Assembly: GCA_014799525.1 (NCBI GenBank)
Contig: JAAVHW010000060.1
Span: forward strand, 4,571 to 12,365
DNA: 7,795 nt
Reading direction: 5' to 3'
From: Clostridiales bacterium
GTDB lineage: Bacteria > Bacillota > Clostridia > Christensenellales > CAG-917
The notes beneath the pieces were generated by a model. It searched no databases and was not told where the DNA came from. It worked only from the letters and a program-made list of their open reading frames with translations. Shown in pieces: positions 1-6,169 of the stretch. Numbering within the stretch: position 1 is the first letter of the stretch; each line of letters opens with the position of its first letter. The translations under genes and the position numbers were made by a program.

Positions 1-954
1 GTGAGCAAGATGCGCTTTACCTCGCGCATACTTTATGCGATGTACGTCGTAATGACTCTGATGCTTGTCGCCATTCTTTGCCTATGCAAGATGCCCGTAT
101 TTGACAGCTTCTGTCATGCGTTTGCAACCGCGTCAACTGGCGGCTTCTCTATCTGGAACGACAATATTGCGCACTACAACTCCGTAAGCATCGAAGTCGT
201 GCTCACAATATTCATGATTTTGTTCTCAATCAACTTCAACATATATTTCATGATAATCATGGGACACTTCCTCAAGGCGATAAGAAGTGAGGAGTTCATC
301 TGCATGTTCATCATGTTCTTTGTTGCGACTGCGGTGATAACGATTGACCTTTGCGTACGCCATACCTATGCCACGTTTGGCGAGTCGCTTAGAAACAGCG
401 TATTCAACGTAGCGGGCGTGATATCTACAACAAGCTTTATAAACTGCGACTTCGAGCAATGGCCTATACTCTCGCAGGTTATCTTGATAGGACTTATGTG
501 TATCGGCGGCTCGGCAGGTTCAACCGCGGGCGGCTTGAAGATATCGAGGTTTATGATTGTAAGCAAATCGTCATATATAAACCTCAAAAAAACGCTGTCG
601 CCGCGCTCGGTGTACACCCTCAAAATGGACGGAAAGCCAATAAACGAAACCACCATGTCAAACGTACAGAACTTTTTCATTCTGTATATACTCATCATAA
701 TGGTGTCCACCCTGCTCGTATCCGTGCAGGAATCAAACTTTGGCGGCGCAAACTCCTTTGAAACAAACTTTACGGCGGTGCTGTCCTGCTTCAACAATAT
801 AGGACCTGCACTCGGCTCTATTGGTGTAAGCGGCAACTATACGGGCTTCGGCGTATTTTCAAAGCTTATACTCTGCGTAGATATGCTGCTCGGCAGGCTT
901 GAAATTCTGCCGATAATCCTCATGCTCTCACCAAAATCTTGGAGAAAGGTATAA
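1..954 (+). CDS. trkH: TrkH/KtrB-family potassium uptake channel subunit, 5'-truncated by window edge
   Basis: Membrane subunit that passes K+ (in some members Na+) and normally works with a cytoplasmic TrkA/KtrA regulator, which is not present here. The 317 visible residues are very hydrophobic. They carry three of the four expected membrane-pore-membrane repeats: filter 2 STGGFS (residues 45-50), filter 3 STTSF (142-146) and filter 4 NNIGPALG (265-272). After filter 3 comes the Gly/Ser-rich GGSAGSTAGGLK segment (169-180) typical of the family, and the C-terminus has LLGRLEILP (297-305). Family members are about 450-480 aa, so roughly 150 residues including repeat 1 lie left of the window. 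The GTG at base 1 is therefore probably an internal valine. Filter 3 has Ser where Gly is usual (AGC at 433-435). The gene converges on the spoIIIA operon and ends at a shared terminator. The family assignment is firm; ion selectivity is not established. Confidence 0.93.
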   Translation: MSKMRFTSRILYAMYVVMTLMLVAILCLCKMPVFDSFCHAFATASTGGFSIWNDNIAHYNSVSIEVVLTIFMILFSINFNIYFMIIMGHFLKAIRSEEFICMFIMFFVATAVITIDLCVRHTYATFGESLRNSVFNVAGVISTTSFINCDFEQWPILSQVILIGLMCIGGSAGSTAGGLKISRFMIVSKSSYINLKKTLSPRSVYTLKMDGKPINETTMSNVQNFFILYILIIMVSTLLVSVQESNFGGANSFETNFTAVLSCFNNIGPALGSIGVSGNYTGFGVFSKLILCVDMLLGRLEILPIILMLSPKSWRKV

Positions 955-975
955 AAGCATAATAGTCAAAATGAC

Positions 976-1012
976 AAAACGGCATTGCAATGTGCAACGC
1001 CGTTTTCTTTTT
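976..1012. terminator. Shared hairpin terminator between trkH and spoIIIAH
   Basis: AAAACGGC (976-983) pairs with GCCGTTTT (999-1006). Inside it, past one A-C mismatch, TTGCA pairs with TGCAA around an ATG loop. On the plus strand the hairpin is followed by TTTTCTTTTT, a good intrinsic terminator for trkH. On the minus strand the stem ends in TTTT followed by GTCATTTT, so it may also stop spoIIIA transcripts, more weakly. It sits between the two convergent stop codons. Confidence 0.85.
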
Positions 1013-1030
1013 GCCTAATTGCTCTTCAAA

Positions 1031-1531
1031 TTAAACGTAGGGAATGACCTTTATCGCGTTAGGCTTGAACGTGGTTTCTGTGACGACGATTGCAAGCACT
1101 TGGTTGGCTTCCTCAATCGTAAGCTCCGCCTTGCCTACTACGACGTTTACGCCCTCGTCGCCGATTGTCACAATCGCGTCCTCAAAGCCCTTGCCCTTTA
1201 TTGCCGTTTCGAGCGCAAGCTCTTTTTCCATACGCTTGACAAGAAGCATTTTCTGCTGCTCTGCCTCCGTCTTTGCGCTTGCCGACGAGCTTTCGGAATT
1301 CATAATCGCGTCGAGATACAAAAATTCCGATTCTCTCGTGGTCTGCCTATCGCTGCGCGCCGCAACGAAAAAGGTCTGCGTCACCGTATTGTCTATCGTC
1401 TGCGAGCCGTCAGGCGCGCTGGTCAGCTTGTCGTTCAGCACAAAGTTGAGTACGCCTGTTGTAACCAACAGTACAATCATAACTGACAATACGAGGATTT
1501 TCTTTGTCTTTGACTTCATCTTTTCTTTCAT
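1031..1531 (-). CDS. spoIIIAH: Stage III sporulation protein AH (SpoIIQ partner)
   Basis: Mother-cell membrane protein whose extracellular domain enters the space between the two engulfment membranes and binds forespore SpoIIQ, forming the channel that links the cells. The 166-aa product has a basic start, one membrane anchor (about residues 11-31) and a linker. It then has the family motif region FFVAARSDRQTTRESE (54-69), a long charged helix (about 83-110) and a ring-building fold of the strand-strand-helix-strand kind (about 118-163). It is shorter than the B. subtilis protein (218 aa), mainly in the linker. The start ATG at 1531 has an AGGAGG Shine-Dalgarno 5 nt upstream. It is the last gene of the operon, 22 nt after spoIIIAG and followed by the shared terminator. 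Confidence 0.93.
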   Translation of the reverse strand: MKEKMKSKTKKILVLSVMIVLLVTTGVLNFVLNDKLTSAPDGSQTIDNTVTQTFFVAARSDRQTTRESEFLYLDAIMNSESSSASAKTEAEQQKMLLVKRMEKELALETAIKGKGFEDAIVTIGDEGVNVVVGKAELTIEEANQVLAIVVTETTFKPNAIKVIPYV

Positions 1532-1553
1532 ATATTCCTCCTATATGGTTCCA

Positions 1554-1961
1554 TTATTTGCGGCTGTACACGTTTACAACCTGTTTGTTTACGCCGAGCG
1601 CGGTTGCTGCGGCTTCTATGAGCCTCACTCGCACGAGTATATCGCTCGCACCGTCCGCTATCACAAGTACGCCCATTACGGTGTCGCCCTGCTTTGTTAT
1701 CATCGCTTCGACCTTGCCCGCGCCGTCTATATTGCTCAGTATTGCGCTAAGTCGCTGTTCGTCGGCAGTCATAACCGTGCTGACCGCCGTATCTGTGCCG
1801 CCGCTTGACTTCGACGTACTCACGGTAGAATATATGATGAGCCCTATCGCGATTATGAATACAACCGCAATAATTTGTATATTTTTTATTCCTTTTATTT
1901 TTTTGAAAAATCCGTTGCCGTTGGACTTTGCCGTACTCTTTCTTTCATCGCTGATTTCCAT
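1554..1961 (-). CDS. spoIIIAG: Stage III sporulation protein AG, compact form
   Basis: Forms the large ring of the SpoIIIA-SpoIIQ channel in the intermembrane space. The 135-aa product has a charged cytoplasmic start (1-26), one membrane helix (about 27-46) and a Ser/Thr/Gly-rich linker. A ring-building domain follows: helix 65-78, strand 82-89 (GKVEAMIT), strand 96-101 (MGVLVIADGASD region), helix 106-122 and strand 126-132. In B. subtilis SpoIIIAG (about 229 aa) this domain is interrupted by a large beta-rich insertion; here only about six residues (KQGDTV, 91-95 with flank) separate the two strands. The conserved ends of the domain are intact and in one frame, so this looks like a genuine compact form rather than a frameshift. 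The ATG at 1961 lies 1 nt after the spoIIIAF stop, with a GGGGAGG Shine-Dalgarno inside the end of spoIIIAF. Confidence 0.9.
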   Translation of the reverse strand: MEISDERKSTAKSNGNGFFKKIKGIKNIQIIAVVFIIAIGLIIYSTVSTSKSSGGTDTAVSTVMTADEQRLSAILSNIDGAGKVEAMITKQGDTVMGVLVIADGASDILVRVRLIEAAATALGVNKQVVNVYSRK

Positions 1962-1962
1962 A

Positions 1963-2427
1963 CTACCTCCCCACCGTGACGCTTACTATATTTCCGTCAC
2001 AGCCTGTCTTTTCAACTATCAATTTGCGTATGCGCTCCGACACGACGTCCTCGACCTGCGCCCTGAAATTGCGCACTACAACGTCTATCTGCGCATATGC
2101 GGCAGGCGTTTCCTCTTTGAGCTTCACCTCTACGTCACATACATATCCGCTCTCCAAAAGATATTTTTCCAAATCATCACCCGAATTCTTAGAAAACGCC
2201 GCGTATGTGGAATTTATATAATCCTCGTCCACCTCAAAGGAATAGCCGTCAAGGTTCAGCTTCCAGTCCTTGCCGAGCAGATTTGGCAGCGGCGCAGCAA
2301 TCACGAACACCACAAGCAAGGAGAACGCGCCCTTCACATACTTTGCCGTCTGCCCTTCGGGAAGCACAATCTCAAGCAGTAGCCCAAGACATATAACGCC
2401 CACAATCGACATTATCCAAACGCCCAT
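1963..2427 (-). CDS. spoIIIAF: Stage III sporulation protein AF
   Basis: Membrane protein of the SpoIIIA complex with a soluble domain that resembles ring-building modules. From the chosen start the product is 154 aa. It has two membrane helices at about 3-22 and 34-51, separated by the family-typical LPEGQTAKYVKG segment (22-33), then a soluble domain (about 60-154) with alternating strands and helices. I chose the ATG at 2427 rather than the in-frame ATG at 2445 because AGGAGG lies 4 nt before 2427. The extra six codons of the longer form would be encoded by the Shine-Dalgarno itself. It is separated from spoIIIAE by an unusual 214-nt structured gap and is followed after 1 nt by spoIIIAG, suggesting coupled translation of AF and AG. 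Confidence 0.9.
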   Translation of the reverse strand: MGVWIMSIVGVICLGLLLEIVLPEGQTAKYVKGAFSLLVVFVIAAPLPNLLGKDWKLNLDGYSFEVDEDYINSTYAAFSKNSGDDLEKYLLESGYVCDVEVKLKEETPAAYAQIDVVVRNFRAQVEDVVSERIRKLIVEKTGCDGNIVSVTVGR

Positions 2428-2641
2428 ACGCCCTCCTATTTTCATCTACCCCATCCACAAAAGTATTTGTGGATACCCTATTCGCAAAAGTGGGAATTTA
2501 CTTCTCGCTTTTGCACCTTACGAGTTTGCGCTCAAAACAAAACTCCCGCGCCATTTGGCAAAGTGTATCGCCTTTAACTTGCGCGGGATTTTGTGTCCCG
2601 CAGCGGCTTTATGTCGCAAGGGTTGACGGCTGGCGCAATAA
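2428..2641 (-). other. Structured non-coding gap inside the spoIIIA operon
   Basis: Between spoIIIAE and spoIIIAF, where genes are normally tightly packed, there are 214 nt without a convincing gene. Read on the minus strand, it contains several hairpins in a row. GCGGGA/TCCCGC spans 2583-2601. An alternative TCCCGCGC/GCGCGGGA spans 2544-2588, reuses the same bases and is followed by GTTTTGTTTT. GAGTTT/AAACTC spans 2522-2545, GCAAAAG/CTTTTGC spans 2484-2514, and a 9-bp stem spans 2453-2474. It could be a regulatory leader for AF-AG-AH, an mRNA processing or stabilising site, or an inserted palindromic repeat element. No known riboswitch class was recognised. Confidence 0.6.
2453..2474 (-). 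promoter_or_regulatory. Hairpin just upstream of the spoIIIAF ribosome-binding site
   Basis: ATCCACAAA (2453-2461) and TTTGTGGAT (2466-2474) form a perfect 9-bp stem with a 4-nt loop. In the transcript it ends about 16 nt before the AGGAGG of spoIIIAF. It could be a stability element or an accessibility control; no T-run follows it, so it is not an intrinsic terminator. Confidence 0.5.
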
Positions 2642-3916
2642 CTACACTCCCATATTGCAGCTTCCGATAAGCAACATGAGCAGTATGTAGAATAAAAACG
2701 CTACGCCCGTGAGTGCCGTAATAAGCAGGTTCACGTTGTTTGCCACGCTTCCAAGCAGCCCTGATATGCGCGTATCGCCGATAGGCTCTGTTATAGCCGC
2801 CGTAAGCCGCAGCGTAAGCGTGAATATCACAACCTTGACAAGCGGGAACAACACTATGCTTATGAGTATCAGCGCGCCGCTGTATCCGAGTGCATTTTTC
2901 ACGAGAACAAGCGACGCACTAAGCAGGTCGAAGCCGTCCGACAAATAGCCGCCAAGCACGGGAACGTAGCTTGACAGTGCGAATTTGGCTACGTTAAACC
3001 CGAATTTGTCAACTACGCCGCCCGTGATACCCTGCACCGTGAGGAAGGTTGCAAACAGTCCGAACACTATTCCTATAAGCCATGTGGACGCGGATTTTAT
3101 CACCTTTGTAAGCTTGTCCAGCTTGACGGTTTTTGAGATATTGCCAACCACAATAAACACAATCGTTGCTATAAACGCAGGCACTATGACAACGGACACT
3201 ATGCGCATAATAAAGCCACTAAGCACCGCCATAAGCGGCGTGTACGTTGCAACCGTAGTCGCACCGCCGAGCATGGAAAGCAGCGTAAGCAATATCGGGA
3301 ATATCACGGTTGCGAAGCCTGTAAGCGTTTCTATCGTTTTCGTCACCGTACTCACTATGTTGGCTATGCCCGTCATAAGCACTATGACTACCGCGCAGTA
3401 GCACACTATATGCACTACCTCCGTCGTCGAGTTGTTTGCAAAGCCGCTTGTCATACCGCCAAGCATATTTTTGAGCAGACAAATTACGATTATCGTAATA
3501 AAGCTCGGCAAGAATCCTGCAAAATACTTTCCGAGCGTATTTGCAAGCAGGTTTATCAGCTTTGTAAAAAAGTCCTTAGACTCGCCGTTTACAAGCGCGC
3601 GAAGCGTTTCTTTTGCGTCATTTATATCAAGCGCGTGGCGTTGTTGCTCGTCAAGCGAATCTATGAACTTTTGAAGCTCGGACAAGTCGAGTCTGTCAAT
3701 CGCGTCGTCAACCGCATCGGATAGTTGTTTCTTTACTTCCTCCTCACTCTTGCTCTCCTCGCCTGCCTGTGCAACGTTTATCTTCGAGCAGGCGCAGACA
3801 AGCAATGCACTGATAAGAAACAGTATTATGACAAGCGCAAATATTCTCTTTCGCCATTTTCGCCTCTCCTCCTTGCGCGAGTTGAATGACAGCTTTATCA
3901 CTCTCGCTCCGCTCAT
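2642..3916 (-). CDS. spoIIIAE: Stage III sporulation protein AE
   Basis: Large polytopic membrane protein of the SpoIIIA channel complex. The 424-aa product starts with a basic stretch (residues 5-24) and a hydrophobic signal-like helix (about 25-43). An acidic, helix-rich extracytoplasmic region (about 52-125) follows, then a series of membrane helices from about 131 to the end. The most recognisable block is VQGITGGVVD (294-303) followed by AKFALSSYVPVLGGYLSDG (310-328), and later FPLVKVV and EPIGD, all matching the family. Its length is close to the usual about 400 aa. The start ATG overlaps the spoIIIAD stop as ATGA, and no strong Shine-Dalgarno precedes it, so translation is probably coupled to spoIIIAD. 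A long non-coding gap follows before spoIIIAF. Confidence 0.95.
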   Translation of the reverse strand: MSGARVIKLSFNSRKEERRKWRKRIFALVIILFLISALLVCACSKINVAQAGEESKSEEEVKKQLSDAVDDAIDRLDLSELQKFIDSLDEQQRHALDINDAKETLRALVNGESKDFFTKLINLLANTLGKYFAGFLPSFITIIVICLLKNMLGGMTSGFANNSTTEVVHIVCYCAVVIVLMTGIANIVSTVTKTIETLTGFATVIFPILLTLLSMLGGATTVATYTPLMAVLSGFIMRIVSVVIVPAFIATIVFIVVGNISKTVKLDKLTKVIKSASTWLIGIVFGLFATFLTVQGITGGVVDKFGFNVAKFALSSYVPVLGGYLSDGFDLLSASLVLVKNALGYSGALILISIVLFPLVKVVIFTLTLRLTAAITEPIGDTRISGLLGSVANNVNLLITALTGVAFLFYILLMLLIGSCNMGV

Positions 3917-4299
3917 ATATTCACCAGTGCCGACACCACGTCAATAAGCGCGGTGACAATAGATATGCTCATGAGGAAAATCACAATCTTTCCACCAAAG
4001 CCCAACTTCTGCGCAATCGACGCACACCCTGCGTCCGTAGCGACAGAGGACGAGTATTCCGTCAGATATCCTATTCCTATGATTTTTAGTACGGCAGTGA
4101 AAATGCTGTCGTCAATGCCGCTCTTTTTCACTATATCGTCAAAGGCGAGGATTACGCTTTGAAGTGCGGATAGCATTGTCACAACCATAACCACGCCCGT
4201 AGCTATCGTTGCAAATACGGCAAACTCCGGCTTTGCGCTCTTCAGCAAAGACACGGTGACTATGCCGATTATAGCTATCCCGACCAGCTTGAAAATCAT
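3913..4299 (-). CDS. spoIIIAD: Stage III sporulation protein AD
   Basis: Small membrane protein of the SpoIIIA complex. The 128 residues form about three or four hydrophobic helices (about 3-19, 27-52, 67-82, 103-125). They include the family block LKIIGIGYLTEYSSS (71-85) followed by a DAG segment and KLGFGGKI (98-105). The length matches B. subtilis (about 133 aa). The ATG at 4299 is preceded by GGAG with a spacing of about 8 nt. It lies 22 nt after spoIIIAC and overlaps spoIIIAE by 4 nt, so all three are probably made from one message. Confidence 0.94.
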   Translation of the reverse strand: MIFKLVGIAIIGIVTVSLLKSAKPEFAVFATIATGVVMVVTMLSALQSVILAFDDIVKKSGIDDSIFTAVLKIIGIGYLTEYSSSVATDAGCASIAQKLGFGGKIVIFLMSISIVTALIDVVSALVNI

Positions 4300-4321
4300 A
4301 GGTCACTCCAATAAACTTGCT

Positions 4322-4519
4322 TTAGTACAAAGACAAAATGGACTTCAACGTATCAAACAGTCCGCCGAGCATATCAATGACAAGCACCGCCACTATGATA
4401 AGTCCTGCAAGCGTTGCAAACGTAGCAATCTCGTCGCGGTCGCTCTTCTTCAATATGACGCAGACTATCGCCGTCAACAGCCCTATGCCCGCAATTTTCA
4501 GAATTATATCCGTATTCAT
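4322..4519 (-). CDS. spoIIIAC: Stage III sporulation protein AC
   Basis: Very small membrane protein of the SpoIIIA complex, 65 aa from the chosen start, with two hydrophobic helices (about 3-22 and 31-52) split by a short charged KKSDRDE loop. The segment ILKIAGIGLL near the start matches the family. An in-frame GTG at 4525 would add two residues, but it lies within the GAGGTGGAG ribosome-binding sequence. The ATG at 4519 therefore looks like the real start; the two-residue difference is not certain. It lies 7 nt after the spoIIIAB stop. Confidence 0.9.
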   Translation of the reverse strand: MNTDIILKIAGIGLLTAIVCVILKKSDRDEIATFATLAGLIIVAVLVIDMLGGLFDTLKSILSLY

Positions 4520-4526
4520 CTCCACC

Positions 4527-5030
4527 TCACGCCAAGATAAGCATTATCGCAAGCCCCAGCAATACGCACAGCTTAAAGTACATTCCCCCCAGCTTTTTGC
4601 TATCCTCTTCGCACTTCTTGCGCTTCTGCTCAAATAAGTTTTTGTAGTATTCCACCTGCGATAGCTGGTCTGACAGCGCACTCTTGCCGCCGCCGCACAA
4701 AAAGCTCAATACTTCCTTTTTTTCATCATTCTTGAGGTGCGCGACGCTCACCTTATCCATAGCCGTATCATAACCGCCGCCATTTATTGCAAGTGACACG
4801 CATTCTGTCAGTACGCGCTCGAACTCGCCGCTTCTACCCTGCGTAAACCTGCGCGCTATATCGGGAAGCGGCGTTTTGCTTAGCGACAGCTCGCTTGACA
4901 TAGCCTGCGCGTACTCGCATGCGGACTTATAAAACGTCGCGCGCAAGCGATAATGCTTCTTTATCTGCATGCCAACATAACAGCATATAAGCGCAAGCAG
5001 ACCGCCTGCAATGAGCTTCAATATTCCCAT
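4527..5030 (-). CDS. spoIIIAB: Stage III sporulation protein AB
   Basis: Membrane protein of the SpoIIIA complex, distantly related to the inner-membrane GspF-type proteins of type II secretion and type IV pilus machines; it is thought to work with the ATPase SpoIIIAA. The 167-aa product has an N-terminal membrane helix (about 4-22) and a cytoplasmic helical domain starting YAQAMSSELSLSKTPLPDIA (residues 40-59). A long charged helix leads to a C-terminal membrane helix (KLGGMYFKLCVLLGLAIMLI, 146-165). The length equals the family norm of about 170. The ATG overlaps the end of spoIIIAA by 13 nt, which points to coupled translation of the ATPase and its membrane partner. Confidence 0.94.
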   Translation of the reverse strand: MGILKLIAGGLLALICCYVGMQIKKHYRLRATFYKSACEYAQAMSSELSLSKTPLPDIARRFTQGRSGEFERVLTECVSLAINGGGYDTAMDKVSVAHLKNDEKKEVLSFLCGGGKSALSDQLSQVEYYKNLFEQKRKKCEEDSKKLGGMYFKLCVLLGLAIMLILA

Positions 5031-5929
5031 AGCTCAACAACGTCCTTTATCTGCCCGACGGGCTTTTTTCCAAGAATCACGGCAAGCTCAAACCTCTTTA
5101 TAAGCTCGCCGTACGTATCGGACACCCTAAGCGAATCCACGCTATCGCCATGTACTGTCGCTATAACCTTGACTCCGCTACGCATTACGTCGCATATCGC
5201 CACTACGTCTGCCGTGCGGAAAAGCTCGTCCGTGACAATAACCTCGGGATTCATGGCTCTCACGCAGTTCTCGTATGCGACCGCCTTTGGTACGCCGCTT
5301 ACTACGTCCGCATCGCCGACGTCCAAGGTAGGCACTCCGTCGCTCACCGCAGCAAGCTCGTATCTCTCGTCTATCACAACCACGTTTTTGTGCGCGGACA
5401 GCAGCCTTGCAAGCTCACGCAAAAGCGTGGTCTTGCCTCCGCACGGCGGCGAAATTATAAGCGTGCTTCTCACTTCCTTTTCCGCCGCCGTATCCTCCCC
5501 ATCAGCACATTCGATATTCCTCGGCACACAGTACACTCTGTCGATTATGCTATCCGCCGCGCTTCGTATCTGGTGCGGCACGCGTATGACCATATAGGAT
5601 ACATTCTTGATATTAAGCAGTCTGCCGCCCTCCGAAACCCCCTCGCCGCCAACGCCTATGCGCAGATTCTTGCACGGGATATAGCCTCTCATCATCTCAT
5701 CGCTAACTGAGTACGGCGACAAATTTGTCGCACGCGCAATGATTCCGTCTATATCCTCCTTTGTCACAATATAACTGCCCCCTGCCTGACGCGGATATAT
5801 ACGCGCGTTCGCGGTCGTAAGCAGCAATAGCCGCTTCCCTACGCGCATACGTATTTCCGCGAGATTTTCAAGCTTTACACTATCCGCAATCAACCTCGCA
5901 AGATTTCCGACAACCAATCCGTCAAACAT
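5018..5929 (-). CDS. spoIIIAA: Stage III sporulation protein AA, secretion-type ATPase
   Basis: Cytoplasmic ATPase of the mother cell, related to type II/IV secretion ATPases, thought to power the SpoIIIA channel. The 303-aa product has the N-terminal LAEIRMRVGKR motif (23-33), a P-loop SPPCGGKT (160-167), a Walker B-like VVVIDER (183-189) followed by YELAA, the MNPEVIVTDEL segment (226-236) and the ATVHG motif (257-261). Its length matches B. subtilis (307 aa). The P-loop begins with Ser where the textbook motif has Gly. An in-frame TAG just upstream of the ATG rules out an earlier start, and no Shine-Dalgarno is visible. The start is therefore either leaderless or weakly initiated. It is the first gene of the operon and overlaps spoIIIAB by 13 nt. 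Confidence 0.95.
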   Translation of the reverse strand: MFDGLVVGNLARLIADSVKLENLAEIRMRVGKRLLLLTTANARIYPRQAGGSYIVTKEDIDGIIARATNLSPYSVSDEMMRGYIPCKNLRIGVGGEGVSEGGRLLNIKNVSYMVIRVPHQIRSAADSIIDRVYCVPRNIECADGEDTAAEKEVRSTLIISPPCGGKTTLLRELARLLSAHKNVVVIDERYELAAVSDGVPTLDVGDADVVSGVPKAVAYENCVRAMNPEVIVTDELFRTADVVAICDVMRSGVKVIATVHGDSVDSLRVSDTYGELIKRFELAVILGKKPVGQIKDVVELWEY

Positions 5930-5934
5930 AGTAG

Positions 5935-5963
5935 ACTATATGAAAAAAGCTCACTGCATATCG
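5935..5963 (-). promoter_or_regulatory. Possible sigma-E promoter for the spoIIIA operon
   Basis: On the minus strand CATATAGT (5942-5935) differs at one defined position from the sigma-E -10 consensus CATACANT. Fourteen bases upstream lies CGATATG (5963-5957), whose ATAT core fits the A/T-rich sigma-E -35. The spoIIIA operon is transcribed by sigma-E in B. subtilis, which supports the assignment. Transcription would begin close to the spoIIIAA ATG, giving a leaderless or nearly leaderless message. The -35 match is weak. Confidence 0.45.
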
Positions 5964-5971
5964 CAATGAGC
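5943..5971 (-). terminator. Intrinsic terminator upstream of spoIIIAA
   Basis: On the minus strand GCTCATTGC and GCAGTGAGC (5971-5949) pair over 9 bp including one G-T, with a 5-nt loop, followed directly by six T (5948-5943). This is a good intrinsic terminator. It would end transcripts arriving from the 6035-6813 genes or from the tRNA side and insulate the sporulation operon, leaving it dependent on a promoter that overlaps this element. Confidence 0.7.
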
Positions 5972-6034
5972 CAAAAACAGACAAAACTCGCACGCTTCGC
6001 GTGGTTGAAGGGTTAGTTAATTACGCTTCACTAC
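5972..6034. other. Short non-coding spacer with a small hairpin
   Basis: No gene is seen. CACGC/GCGTG with a TTC loop (5991-6003) forms a small stem of the same style (3-nt TTC/GAA loop) as some hairpins in the cluster at 6833-6985. From about 6022 to 6058 the plus strand is a loose run of short pyrimidine-rich units such as ACTTATTCGC and TATTACTCC, partly inside the small ORF to the right. Confidence 0.4.
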
Positions 6035-6169
6035 TTATTCGCTATTACTCCTTATCTCAAAATCGGCAAATCGCTTTCGCTCTTTACCAATTTTGGTGCA
6101 AACCATAAGTAAGGTGATATGGCCAATGTTGTTATTGTCTGATATTTCTTCGTAAAATATTTCCCTCAT
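6035..6169 (-). CDS. Possible small coupled ORF, 44 aa, unknown
   Basis: An ATG at 6169 overlaps the stop of the 215-aa gene as ATGA and opens a 44-codon frame ending in TAA at 6035. The peptide begins MREIFYEEISDNNNIG, has a short hydrophobic stretch HITLLMVC (17-24), then a basic KIGKERKRF segment (26-34). It belongs to no family I recognise. The stop-start overlap favours translation by re-initiation. Against it, there is no Shine-Dalgarno, the ORF is short enough to arise by chance in AT-rich DNA, and its end runs into low-complexity sequence. Confidence 0.3.
   Translation of the reverse strand: MREIFYEEISDNNNIGHITLLMVCTKIGKERKRFADFEIRSNSE

Noticed and set aside
1044..2382. Long plus-strand open frames opposite spoIIIAH, AG and AF
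   Set aside because: They mirror the minus-strand genes, which have clear family motifs, ribosome-binding sites and operon spacing. The plus-strand products are Ser/Thr/Ile-rich translations without recognisable domains.
2428..2445. Longer spoIIIAF start at 2445
   Set aside because: The added codons would encode KIGGR from the AGGAGG ribosome-binding sequence itself; the ATG at 2427 is properly placed after it.
2428..2641. Known riboswitch or T-box in the spoIIIAE-AF gap
   Set aside because: I could not match any conserved riboswitch core or T-box sequence; only generic hairpins are seen.
3790..3840. Lipoprotein signal in SpoIIIAE (cysteines at residues 41 and 43)
   Set aside because: The residues before each cysteine (LLV and VCA) do not form a proper lipobox, and family members are not known as lipoproteins.
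4953..5710. Plus-strand open frames of 186 and 214 codons opposite spoIIIAA
   Set aside because: Both lie antisense to a well-supported ATPase gene, have no matching motifs and no convincing ribosome-binding site.
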